Source: Bowmanella dokdonensis
GTDB lineage: Bacteria > Pseudomonadota > Gammaproteobacteria > Enterobacterales > Alteromonadaceae
NCBI RefSeq assembly: GCF_017254865.1
Contig: NZ_JAFKCV010000008.1
Location: 122,263 to 186,262, forward strand
Reading direction: 5' to 3'
DNA: 64,000 bases
The position numbers were made by a program, and so were the translations under genes. The notes below the pieces were generated by a model. It worked only from the letters and a program-made list of their open reading frames with translations, was not told the origin of the DNA and ran no database searches. Shown here piece after piece: positions 30,199 to 38,191 of this stretch. Position 1 is the first letter of the stretch. Each line of letters begins with the position of its first letter.

Positions 30199-30873
30199 TT
30201 ATACCCGCCGCATTAACATCAAACCGCAGCCGAATGCCTTGGCTCTGCCGATACCTTCAGCAATTTTGGTGACAAAGCGATCTGGCTGCACAACTTTCAG
30301 TACTCCCTGATAATCCACAGTAGAAAAGCGAATCTTTCCTTGGCGCTTATAAGATAGGTGCTGTTGATAACTGACAATGTCCGGAACCGCTTCCAGCTCA
30401 ATTCCCAGTGAATTGAGCCTTTTTTCATCCTGCAACCAGTCTCTGGCAGCAGCTTCCTGGCCTAATTTAATCTGCTCAACATCCTGGATGCCAGATTTTT
30501 TGAGCTTAGTCTTGGCATGCATCAGGACGTCATGGTTCTTGCCGTTCTTGCTGCCGTCGTTGATATTGATAGTCGGGTTGGCCCGAAGCTGAAACGCCAG
30601 CCGGCTCCCCGCCACCAGCTTTGGCGAGAAAGGCTTAACGTGCTGGACGAATATTTCAGGTTTATTCAGAGGCGCTACTCGGGAAAGTACATAAAACGTT
30701 GGTACCCCATGATTGATTTCTTCCCTGAAGATAAATGGCCGCTGTTGCTCAGCCGTATCGGCAAACAGCTTCCACAGTAATTGATGACTGGCATAAGCCC
30801 CTTTATCCAGTAATTTTATTAACTCCTGTTTCGCCAGCGAACTGTTATTAAGCGTCACTTTGGATAAAAACAT
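30199..30873 (-). CDS. cas6e: CRISPR RNA endonuclease Cas6e (CasE)
   Basis: Cleaves the pre-crRNA at the base of each repeat hairpin and stays bound in Cascade. The 224-aa protein opens MFLSKVTLNN. It has the catalytic-type His in YASHQLLWKLF (about residue 30), and the C-terminal Gly-rich loop GIGRAKAFGCGLMLM characteristic of Cas6. The size agrees with type I-E. It begins three bases after the cas5e stop. Confidence 0.96.
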   Translation of the reverse strand: MFLSKVTLNNSSLAKQELIKLLDKGAYASHQLLWKLFADTAEQQRPFIFREEINHGVPTFYVLSRVAPLNKPEIFVQHVKPFSPKLVAGSRLAFQLRANPTININDGSKNGKNHDVLMHAKTKLKKSGIQDVEQIKLGQEAAARDWLQDEKRLNSLGIELEAVPDIVSYQQHLSYKRQGKIRFSTVDYQGVLKVVQPDRFVTKIAEGIGRAKAFGCGLMLMRRV

Positions 30874-30876
30874 CTG

Positions 30877-31608
30877 TCACTCCTCCCTGTGTTTACTGGC
30901 GCTATGTTCAGTCCGGCTGCTAAATTGCCAGCGCTGTCGATGCACAGGATCGTCCCAGACTTTGTCACTACTCACACCAGTCAAATTGGTCGCTTCTTTT
31001 CGCCCTTGCCAGTAGTAAGTCACCCGGTCTGATTTAGGTAGCCAGACTCGATCTGCATCGCTATCCTTCAGGATTGGCTCAAACTCGGTATCCAACGCGC
31101 TGCGCAGACAGTCGCTTGTAACTATTTTGGGTGAAAGCGGAGCAGCCAGGGGACAAGACTTTCGCCCCAGATATAAAGTGAATTTGGGTTTAAGCAACGC
31201 TTCTTTGAGTTGCCTAATATCCCAGCCAGCGTCTTCGGTAAGCTCAATGGCAATCACCCATAACCCTTCGCAGCGGTAATCACGGATAGACAAGACGGTA
31301 TTGAGCCTGCCTGTCTGCAATTCGTCTTTTCGGGTTCTGCGAATGGTTTTCTTATCCTGAGACGGCACCTGTGCGGTATGAAAATCCCGCAGCAGCACGC
31401 CTGCTGAATATTGTTTTACGGCGAAGGTCACACTGGCAGCCAGTTTGTCATGTAAGCTCTGCTCTTCACGACGAATTCCCAATGCTGCCGCAACCAGCCC
31501 CAACAAGGCAGACCTTGATGGCCTGAGCGCAGTCGGACGATCACTGCCCACCGCCGGGTCGCCCCAACTAGCCATTGGCCCGTAAAGCCTGAACAATAGA
31601 TATTCCAT
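30877..31608 (-). CDS. cas5e: Cascade subunit Cas5e (CasD)
   Basis: Cascade subunit that grips the 5' handle of the crRNA. It opens MEYLLFRLYGPMASWGDPAV, matching the Cas5e pattern of a short strand then LxGPxxxWG. The segment RPSRSALLGLVAAALGIRR follows. I start at 31608; an alternative ATG three codons upstream (31617) would begin just after the cas7e stop, and a longer frame to 31647 overlaps cas7e. The C-terminus beyond about residue 230 is hydrophilic (QWFSS-type, many Arg/His). Co-directional with the rest of Cascade. Confidence 0.94.
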   Translation of the reverse strand: MEYLLFRLYGPMASWGDPAVGSDRPTALRPSRSALLGLVAAALGIRREEQSLHDKLAASVTFAVKQYSAGVLLRDFHTAQVPSQDKKTIRRTRKDELQTGRLNTVLSIRDYRCEGLWVIAIELTEDAGWDIRQLKEALLKPKFTLYLGRKSCPLAAPLSPKIVTSDCLRSALDTEFEPILKDSDADRVWLPKSDRVTYYWQGRKEATNLTGVSSDKVWDDPVHRQRWQFSSRTEHSASKHREE

Positions 31609-31618
31609 GGCTTTCATC

Positions 31619-32653
31619 TCAATCGGCAATAAAGCGGATGAGGTCACTAAAACTGCCCTCGCCCGTTACGGCATTAATATGCTGACGGGTCTCTGCACAA
31701 GCGCCATACACTTTGTCAAAGTTCTCCACCTGTTTTTCCAGCCTGGCAATGGCTTCAGATGCCTGGTCCTCTCCAAATACAGGTTGCAAGAAAGCAACAG
31801 AAAGTGAACGGGGTTGCTGATCACCTTTTTCCACCAGAACATAGGAGGCATAGGCTCGAGAGGCAAAGCTGTTTTGCTTTCCTTTTGGCGATACTTTTAC
31901 CGCTGCTTCTGTCAAGGCGGCGATCGCACGGTTTGCCAAATCCAGGTTGCCTGCCAAGTTTTCCACCAGCAGTTCCTTGTCAATGCACAAATAGCTGTAA
32001 AACAACGCAGCGGCAAACCCGGCTTCACCTATATGGCTTGCACCGGTTTCGTCTTCATCCACATTCAGATCATCCACCGCGGTAAAGTAGTCGTCTTCCA
32101 CTGCCACGCTATGCACACTGATGGCATGGGCGACCTGACAAGCGGCTTCCACGTTAAACTCAGGGCTGGACGCCAACATTCGGCCAAACAGGGCAATATC
32201 CGCAGCATTGGTATTGGCTCGCAGCAAATTCAGTTCGTTGTCTTGCGGCGCACGATTTTCTACCGCCAAGAGATCAATCAATTGGTCAATACCCTCTTGT
32301 TCAGCCTGGCTGACATGCGCCAACTGCTCAATTTCCAGGGAGTCCTTTTTCAACTTGCCAAATTGTGCCGCAATCATGGCCGCCCATTCATTGGCTTTTT
32401 TCTCATCGACTTCCTTGGCCATTAGCTTTTGCGCCACAACGGGGCCAAGTTTCTTGGTGCGGGTTCCTATAGCATCCGATAAGGCAGACTCAAACAGATC
32501 CGATACCCGCCAATTACGTTTCAGGCTCTGTGAACTCACGCGAAGCCGCTCAGAACCGCCCATGCGGGCAGTTTTCGGCCGACCAAGATCGTCCCTGTTT
32601 AGGTTGGAAGGCGGATATGAAGTCAACAGGTGAAGTTGAATAAATTTGCTCAT
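31619..32653 (-). CDS. cas7e: Cascade backbone subunit Cas7e (CasC)
   Basis: Six copies form the crRNA-binding spine of Cascade. The 344-aa sequence has the family opening FIQLHLLTSYPPSNLNRDDL and the diagnostic GRPKTARMGGSERLRVSSQ, followed by SLKRNWR. Later are LLRANTNAADIALFGRM and VDDYFTAVDD segments typical of type I-E. It lies 17 bases after cse2. Confidence 0.98.
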   Translation of the reverse strand: MSKFIQLHLLTSYPPSNLNRDDLGRPKTARMGGSERLRVSSQSLKRNWRVSDLFESALSDAIGTRTKKLGPVVAQKLMAKEVDEKKANEWAAMIAAQFGKLKKDSLEIEQLAHVSQAEQEGIDQLIDLLAVENRAPQDNELNLLRANTNAADIALFGRMLASSPEFNVEAACQVAHAISVHSVAVEDDYFTAVDDLNVDEDETGASHIGEAGFAAALFYSYLCIDKELLVENLAGNLDLANRAIAALTEAAVKVSPKGKQNSFASRAYASYVLVEKGDQQPRSLSVAFLQPVFGEDQASEAIARLEKQVENFDKVYGACAETRQHINAVTGEGSFSDLIRFIAD

Positions 32654-32670
32654 GGTATTTTCCTTAATTA

Positions 32671-33273
32671 TTAACGAGTTGTGCTGGAAGCTTTGTAGTA
32701 GTCCATCGCCCAGCGTACGGCTAGTTTGTTGCTGGCGCTGGTAGGGCGGGGATAATGATGTTCGTCAAACCAACAAAGAATATCGTCTGCCAGAGACAGC
32801 ACGCTTACTTTACCTTTGATTTGTTTAACCAATCTTCTGACCCGGCGATATAGCTCGTCGGGGTCTTTGGCTTGTTGCAAAGCCTGAAATCTAAGCTCAC
32901 TGACCACAGACTTATCCGAATTGTCCTTAATCTGGCCAAGCGAAGTTGCAAATGAAGTATCAGACTGCGACTCCACGTAGGCCAATGCACCGACAATACA
33001 GGCCCAGGCCAAGACATGGTGATCCGAAGCATTGCTTCGCACTGGTTCGGGAAGCGCTTGCCACAGGGCTCTAAATCCCTCCGTGAGCAGGAGTGCATCC
33101 GGTGAATTGCAACGCCTTAATTCCGCCCGCCAGCGACTCGGTGCCGCCTGCCTTTTTTTGCGCTTCAATTCTTCTGGTGACAGGCTTAAGGCCTCCCACC
33201 AATTTAACAGCGCCAGCCTGGTTGCCTGTTGCCGCAACAGGGAATGACTGGCATAGATGGGTTTGTCGCTCAT
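32671..33273 (-). CDS. cse2: Cascade small subunit Cse2 (Cas11e/CasB)
   Basis: Two copies line the belly of Cascade and stabilise the R-loop. The 200-aa helical, basic protein shows LLNWWEALSLSPEELKRKKR and RAELRRCNSPDALLLTEGFRAL, the usual Cse2 pattern with basic residues that contact DNA. It ends with the RWAMDYYKA segment. Its ATG overlaps the cas8e stop by four bases. Confidence 0.95.
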   Translation of the reverse strand: MSDKPIYASHSLLRQQATRLALLNWWEALSLSPEELKRKKRQAAPSRWRAELRRCNSPDALLLTEGFRALWQALPEPVRSNASDHHVLAWACIVGALAYVESQSDTSFATSLGQIKDNSDKSVVSELRFQALQQAKDPDELYRRVRRLVKQIKGKVSVLSLADDILCWFDEHHYPRPTSASNKLAVRWAMDYYKASSTTR

Positions 33274-34877
33274 GCCGCCTGCTCCTTGGTTGTTTCGGGA
33301 ATTTGATATAGGGTCTTGAAGTTCTTAATCGCCTTGCCTTTGTACAGCCAGCCGGAAAGAAACATTCTGGCTTCAATCTTGCGCTTGGTACTGCGATCAC
33401 TTTGCAGGGAAGTCATTACCACCTGATCGAAAATCCCCAGCGATTGTCGCTGAATATTGCCTAGCCAGAACTGGGCTGTTTTGGTAGATATCTCACCGCT
33501 TTCGGAATGCAAATCCTCAAGCAATGACCCAACCACCTGAAAAAAGGCTGCTTCTGTGCTCTGCCAGAACTGCTTCTCAAACTGGCTGACATCGCCTTTC
33601 GCCTCCTTGGGCCGTTCAAACCAGGCTGCCTTGATTTGGCTTCTGAGCATGGAGTTGGCTTCCGTGGCCAACTCAATAAAGATTTTCACAGCGGCCAGAA
33701 AGGCATCTTTTACCTTGACCTCAAGATCGAACAGGGGAAATTGCACCGAATACCAGCCTCTGGCTTTCATGTTGTCCATATCGAAGCCAAATGCCCATAA
33801 CCGGTAGCGCTCTTTTTCACGCCGGCCGTGCATTTGCCCGAATACTGCAATCACTTTGGCAGGCAGGTAACCGTCTTCTTCGACCTCAAAAATCAAAGTG
33901 TGCCATTGGCGATAACCGATACCGCCCGGCTGCCCTTTGACGGTAAAGTGCGCCTCTTCCGGCTTCTTTGGATTAAAGCGATAGGGCGTCAGTGGGTGCG
34001 CCCAGGTACCTGAATAGTTGACCCCAAAATTTTGGGTAAGGTAGTGATTGACACAATAGTCAGTCTGTTGACCTGATAACTGGCAAAGGGCAGATTGTTG
34101 CGCCACCAGCAGGCGAATCCGTCTGGGCATGGGCCAATACATCTGTAAAGGATGCACATCCTTATCCTGCATATAGACTTCGCTGCCTTTTTTCTCGCTG
34201 GTTCTGGTTTTTGCCAGCCAGGGAAACACAGCAGCACTATGCAGATCAGGCAGAGGATAACTGAACACCTCGCGGCTGATAACATTTAACCAGAGCTTTT
34301 GCCACAGGCTGGCCTCATCCGATTCTGGAAGAATCAGGGTGGTCAACGGGCCGCCGCCGCGCAAACCGGTTCTGTGCCCTTGCCCCCCAGAGGGGGCGTT
34401 GATTTGCAGGGTAAAGAGCGCCATGGCCGCCATGCCGGGAGACAGGGAATCAGCACTGCCTCGCTTGATAAAATGATCTGTATTGAGCTTGAGGGTATTA
34501 CCGCCTGGCGCTTCAATCAGCAATGACGACACCGCCGTTGGTTCAACATTCAACTCTTCGAAATCCTGCATAAAGAGCGGGCCTTGTTGGCCATCCGGAT
34601 AAAACAACTGGAAGGCGTGGGCGGCTTGGTTAAGGGTCAGTTGAAGCTTCTCAACAGAAGGAGGCGACTGCCAATACTGCCGCCACTGTTGCCTATCCTC
34701 TGGGGCCATCAAGGTCTGCAGCAAGCCGATGACAAACTGGTAAGCCGCGCCCTGAAAATCTGCCCTGGGCAGAGCAAAATCGACTATGTCGGGGTCGGCC
34801 AAGTGACTGACAGGTAGGATTGCCACTTTCCCTACCTTGGTTTTCATAGGCAACCAGGGATCTTGCAGTAAATTCAT
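33270..34877 (-). CDS. cas8e: Cascade large subunit Cas8e (Cse1/CasA)
   Basis: Recognises the PAM and recruits Cas3. It starts MNLLQDPWLPM, the family signature (N-L-x-DPWIPV type), with CGGAGG seven bases from the ATG. Family features include FQLFYPDGQQGPLFMQDFEE and GGRGPL-like RTGLRGGGPLTTLILPE, and a C-terminal four-helix region. The 535-aa length is normal. It is the first gene after the 557-base gap that follows cas3. Only about 20 bases separate its start from an intrinsic terminator, so its transcription must come through that terminator. Confidence 0.97.
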   Translation of the reverse strand: MNLLQDPWLPMKTKVGKVAILPVSHLADPDIVDFALPRADFQGAAYQFVIGLLQTLMAPEDRQQWRQYWQSPPSVEKLQLTLNQAAHAFQLFYPDGQQGPLFMQDFEELNVEPTAVSSLLIEAPGGNTLKLNTDHFIKRGSADSLSPGMAAMALFTLQINAPSGGQGHRTGLRGGGPLTTLILPESDEASLWQKLWLNVISREVFSYPLPDLHSAAVFPWLAKTRTSEKKGSEVYMQDKDVHPLQMYWPMPRRIRLLVAQQSALCQLSGQQTDYCVNHYLTQNFGVNYSGTWAHPLTPYRFNPKKPEEAHFTVKGQPGGIGYRQWHTLIFEVEEDGYLPAKVIAVFGQMHGRREKERYRLWAFGFDMDNMKARGWYSVQFPLFDLEVKVKDAFLAAVKIFIELATEANSMLRSQIKAAWFERPKEAKGDVSQFEKQFWQSTEAAFFQVVGSLLEDLHSESGEISTKTAQFWLGNIQRQSLGIFDQVVMTSLQSDRSTKRKIEARMFLSGWLYKGKAIKNFKTLYQIPETTKEQAA

Positions 34878-34896
34878 AACACCTCCGAATGTGCGA

Positions 34897-34920
34897 AATA
34901 AAAGGGGAGAAGCTCCCCTT
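34897..34920 (-). terminator. Intrinsic terminator just upstream of cas8e
   Basis: On the minus strand: AAGGGGAG, loop CTT, CTCCCCTT, then TTATTT. The 8-bp stem with a three-base loop and U-rich tail is a canonical intrinsic terminator. It lies six bases after the 40-codon ORF and about 20 before the cas8e ATG, leaving no room for another promoter in between. Confidence 0.85.
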
Positions 34921-34925
34921 GAACG

Positions 34926-35048
34926 TTACTTACGTCTTTTTACTCTAATGGGCCAAGCTTTTAGCCCATACTTGAAGGCATCCCTACCATTGGAAAACCG
35001 TCTGAAGATTACCTCGTAATCTTCATCAGGATCGTTAGTGCTAGACAT
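34926..35048 (-). CDS. Small 40-residue protein between cas3 and cas8e
   Basis: I do not recognise this protein. The ORF opens MSSTNDPDEDYEVIFRRF (acidic then basic) and closes YGLKAWPIRVKRRK, a strongly basic end. A GGAG sits seven bases before the ATG and the stop is followed at once by an intrinsic terminator, so it has the layout of a real small gene or of a regulatory leader ORF. A plausible sigma-70 promoter lies about 150 bases upstream. The composition is neither that of an amino-acid-starvation leader peptide nor a membrane toxin. It could be a small regulator or nucleic-acid binding protein, or only an upstream ORF that controls read-through into cas8e. Confidence 0.6.
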   Translation of the reverse strand: MSSTNDPDEDYEVIFRRFSNGRDAFKYGLKAWPIRVKRRK

Positions 35049-35196
35049 CTGTCTTCTCCACATATTCCAAACTAGAGAGCATTTGGCTCTAGCAATGTTT
35101 GAACTGCTAGCTGATTACGCATACCATCATTGTTGCTACGCAAAGGTGTATGCGGGGCGGCAGCCCCCATCGCCTACCATTTAACCAGCAAGTATC

Positions 35197-35225
35197 ATCC
35201 TAGCCCTGGAAGAGATCTAAATCAA
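35197..35225 (-). promoter_or_regulatory. Candidate promoter for the small ORF and cas8e operon
   Basis: On the minus strand TTGATT and TAGGAT are 17 bases apart (-35 at 35220-35225, -10 at 35197-35202). Transcription would start near 35190 and give a leader of about 140 bases before the small ORF, with a G/C hairpin (GGGGGCTGCCGCCCC, about 35150-35170). The upstream 35205-35300 stretch is markedly AT-rich, as in the H-NS-bound cas promoter region of E. coli, but this is inference. Confidence 0.45.
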
Positions 35226-35368
35226 CAAAAAGAAAAAGCTCTAATAGTTTTCTAAACCATATCTTTAATCATTTCAAACTAACTCATAACTGATAGACTA
35301 TTGTCGATTCCCGTTCCCGAACTTCCGGGCTGAACCACTCTAGTAGTTATCTAACGTGGCGAATCACA

Positions 35369-35398
35369 AATGTTCCCCGTATAAACGGGGTAGGAAAG
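35369..35398 (+). repeat. Solitary CRISPR-repeat-like hairpin outside the array
   Basis: ATGTTCCCCGTATAAACGGGG is followed by TAGGAAAG. The block TGTTCCCCG and the CGGGG arm align with the array repeat with no gaps, so hairpin length and position match, but loop and 3' handle differ. It is oriented opposite to the array. It may be a remnant repeat, a Cas6e-like target, or only part of the 3' structure of the cas3 transcript. Confidence 0.45.
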
Positions 35399-35431
35399 AC
35401 ATCCTGTTGCTCTGCAATCTGGATGTCTTTC
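35394..35431 (-). terminator. Hairpin at the 3' end of cas3
   Basis: GAAAGACATCC (35394-35404) is perfectly complementary to GGATGTCTTTC (35421-35431), 16-base loop, beginning three bases after the cas3 stop. There is no long U-run after it, so it may stabilise the cas3 mRNA end or slow read-through as well as terminate. Confidence 0.6.
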
Positions 35432-35434
35432 AAT

Positions 35435-38191
35435 TTAACCTGTCAAGCGAACCACCCCTTTGTATTCACAATAAGAAAACTGGTTATCCAGTTCCGGCAA
35501 CCAACATTGCAAAAATTTAATGGCGGGAAATCTTTGTTGTAAGTCGGTTAGTGGCTTTTCCAGATGCTCGGGAATACCAGCCAGGCAATCCGCCGTTTTG
35601 CGCTTTTCCAATTTAACTGTACTTAAGGCTACCGGGTGCTTGGCATCTGGGAATATGGGAAGTAGCCTGCCTTCCTCACTTAACTTGAGCACCAAGACCT
35701 CCACATACTCCAAATCACTGAAGCGGGTGCTGATTTCAATACTGTCGTCAAACCAATAAGGTGCGCTGGCCTGGTTGTAACCCTTCTCCCAACAGATCTG
35801 CTGTTGACTAGCGGCTGCCTTCATTTGTTTGTCTTTGCAGATGGCCAGCAAGTGCTTATCCGCCAGACTGTCGGGGACCCGATCGGCAGCATCTGGACCA
35901 TAGACTGCCTCAATTAGTTGCCGGGCTTGTTGTGGCATACGTATGGCCCCGAGTTGCCGAAGAATTTGCATACCAAGCCATAATTTCCCAGGAGAGCGGT
36001 AAACCGCCTCGGTGTCTCGAAACTGGCGGGACAACCAATCAGTTGATGGCTTGTCGTCCCATTCAGGGCAATGTAAAAACAGGTGTGGTGCACTCCTCTG
36101 ATCCTTTATACCGGATTGGTACTCTCTGTGTTGGTTTCGGGTGTGGCGGTGCAAGCGGCCGGCACGCTGGATCAGATCGTCTATTGGGCAGATATCGCTG
36201 ATCATTAAATCGGCGTCAGCATCGAGACTTTCCTGGAATACCTGAGTGCAGATTAGGACTTTCCCCGCCCTGTCATTAAAAGTGGAGCCTTTCCCAAAAA
36301 TGCGCAGCACCTTGTCTTCTGTCTGTTTCCTGTCTCCGAGTACAAAGCGGCTGTGGAACAACAAGATATCCTGGTCGCTGCCTGTTTTTTTAACCAGCGC
36401 CTCGTAGGCGCGCAATGCATCCTTTACCGAGTTTCGCACCCAAACGGCGCATTCTTGGTTTTGCGCGGCCTTAACCAGCATTTCAAGGCACATATGTTCA
36501 CTGTGAATAAACTCAACTGCTAGCTCACGACTGACTTCGTGCCTACTGTCCATTTCCACTTCATTGAAGACACCGTTGGCAGATACCTGAGTGGTCAATG
36601 GAAAGTCATACTTTTCCGGTTTCTTTGGGCTAATAATGTGTGCGGCCTTTTGCCAGCTTTGGCACAGTAAGGCGCGCTGTTGCATAGACAGGGTGGCACT
36701 TAACAGAATGGCACTGCCGCCTTGGCGAAGGTGCACTTGCAGCAGATCATCTAGTAGTTCCAGCATATAGCTGTCGGCACTATGCACTTCATCAAAGATC
36801 AGTACCTTGCGATACAGCCCCAGCAGGCGTAACACTTGGTGTTTTCTGGGTAAAATAGCCAACAGCGCCTGGTCAATAGTGCCCACTCCCACAGGCGCCA
36901 GCAGGGCCTTTTTACGTGAGTCCGCCAGCCATCGATTGCAGAAACTGCTGGTGGATTCATCTTTGCTGGCATAATCGTCATCCTGGTTATTAGGTATTAA
37001 ATCCGGCTCAATGATACTGGCTTGATATTCCTCATCCATCTTACTGGCCCCATGCGCCAGAACCAGACTAGGCACTGTGCCATCATCGCAGTTATATATC
37101 TTGCGATAATAACTGGCGATTCGCCTGTACATAGCGTTGGATGTGGCCATGGTGGGTAAGCCAAAATAAAAGCCGTCTGCATGCCCCTTAGCCATGATTC
37201 TCTGAGTAAGCGCCAGTGCCGCTTCCGTCTTCCCTGCTCCGGTAACGTCTTCGAGAATAAACAACTGGCCTGGGCCATCTATTTCTACCGACTCGGCCCA
37301 TTGCTGTAGCGGTGAAGGGTTAAAGCCAAATTGCCTCTCTATTGATTCAAACCCCTTGATGTGAAGCGGTCTAAACAGCTCCGTTTTAGCAAGTGCCTCA
37401 TTGGCTCTTTGCAATGCCACAGGCCAATAATCAACCAACGGAATAAGGCTGTGCTCATACGAAAATATGCTGCTGTCTGACCCTAGCCAGTCCGCCAGAA
37501 CCGCCATACCGGCCAACTGCCAGCTAACTTGTTTGAACCTTTCCAGCCAAGGTTTTTCATATACCCTGCTTTGTGGCCATTTGACGGGGCACAGTCCGGC
37601 AGCCTGCCGGATAAAAGCGGATGCGGCCTCAAGATCTTGTTGAGCGCAGTAACAGTCAAACAGACGTTTCTGCTCAACTCTGTCGGTATTGCGTTTAATT
37701 GGCTTGCCATGGTGCCCCATGGAAACGTCTAACAGCAGGAAAAGGAAGTCTTCACTTTCTTCGTCGTCACAGAGTCCCAAGTCGATCTCAAAATCAAGCA
37801 GTTCCTGTTCCAGCAACTGAAACAGCAACACCGCTCCCAGCATATCGTGCCGGCCGTGTTTTGCATCATACACAGGCCTCTTGTCATAGCTGATAAGATG
37901 TGAATCGGGGAAATGTTTGAGACATTGGAAGGCGGCTGCAAATTTCCCCAGATCATGGAGTAATAAGGCAAACACAAACATCTGTTGCAGTTGCCCGATC
38001 TCTATCTCCAAGAACTCTGCGATATCTTGCGCAAGCTTACTGCCGTCAGATAAGAGACGATGGCCTACTGCCGCCACATCCAAACAATGATACGGAAGAA
38101 GATGGTATTGTGGTCCTTCCTCGGCTGATGAGTTAGCCTTTCCCCAGTAACGGAAAATTACGTCTGGCACCATAGCCTTATTCATCCCCAT
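35435..38191 (-). CDS. cas3: CRISPR-associated helicase-nuclease Cas3
   Basis: Recruited by Cascade to unwind and degrade target DNA. The N-terminal HD nuclease shows YHCLDVAAVGHRLL, LLHDLGKFAAAFQ and DVSMGHHGKPI. The SF2 helicase follows with a P-loop (EDVTGAGKTEAAL), the DExH box (LIFDEVHSADSYM), SATLS, and the C-terminal domain (ESLDADADLMISD, IQRAGRLHRH). The length of 918 aa is typical for type I-E. Its start lies 14 bases inside the upstream 345-aa gene. The next cas gene, cas8e, is 557 bases away rather than adjacent. Confidence 0.98.
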   Translation of the reverse strand: MGMNKAMVPDVIFRYWGKANSSAEEGPQYHLLPYHCLDVAAVGHRLLSDGSKLAQDIAEFLEIEIGQLQQMFVFALLLHDLGKFAAAFQCLKHFPDSHLISYDKRPVYDAKHGRHDMLGAVLLFQLLEQELLDFEIDLGLCDDEESEDFLFLLLDVSMGHHGKPIKRNTDRVEQKRLFDCYCAQQDLEAASAFIRQAAGLCPVKWPQSRVYEKPWLERFKQVSWQLAGMAVLADWLGSDSSIFSYEHSLIPLVDYWPVALQRANEALAKTELFRPLHIKGFESIERQFGFNPSPLQQWAESVEIDGPGQLFILEDVTGAGKTEAALALTQRIMAKGHADGFYFGLPTMATSNAMYRRIASYYRKIYNCDDGTVPSLVLAHGASKMDEEYQASIIEPDLIPNNQDDDYASKDESTSSFCNRWLADSRKKALLAPVGVGTIDQALLAILPRKHQVLRLLGLYRKVLIFDEVHSADSYMLELLDDLLQVHLRQGGSAILLSATLSMQQRALLCQSWQKAAHIISPKKPEKYDFPLTTQVSANGVFNEVEMDSRHEVSRELAVEFIHSEHMCLEMLVKAAQNQECAVWVRNSVKDALRAYEALVKKTGSDQDILLFHSRFVLGDRKQTEDKVLRIFGKGSTFNDRAGKVLICTQVFQESLDADADLMISDICPIDDLIQRAGRLHRHTRNQHREYQSGIKDQRSAPHLFLHCPEWDDKPSTDWLSRQFRDTEAVYRSPGKLWLGMQILRQLGAIRMPQQARQLIEAVYGPDAADRVPDSLADKHLLAICKDKQMKAAASQQQICWEKGYNQASAPYWFDDSIEISTRFSDLEYVEVLVLKLSEEGRLLPIFPDAKHPVALSTVKLEKRKTADCLAGIPEHLEKPLTDLQQRFPAIKFLQCWLPELDNQFSYCEYKGVVRLTG

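Noticed and set aside
34878..35434. The whole cas3-cas8e gap as a known CreTA toxin-antitoxin module
   Set aside because: There is a small ORF and a repeat-like hairpin, but no second repeat-like segment flanking a spacer in a usable orientation, and the 40-aa product lacks the features of described CreT toxins. It is kept as separate observations only.
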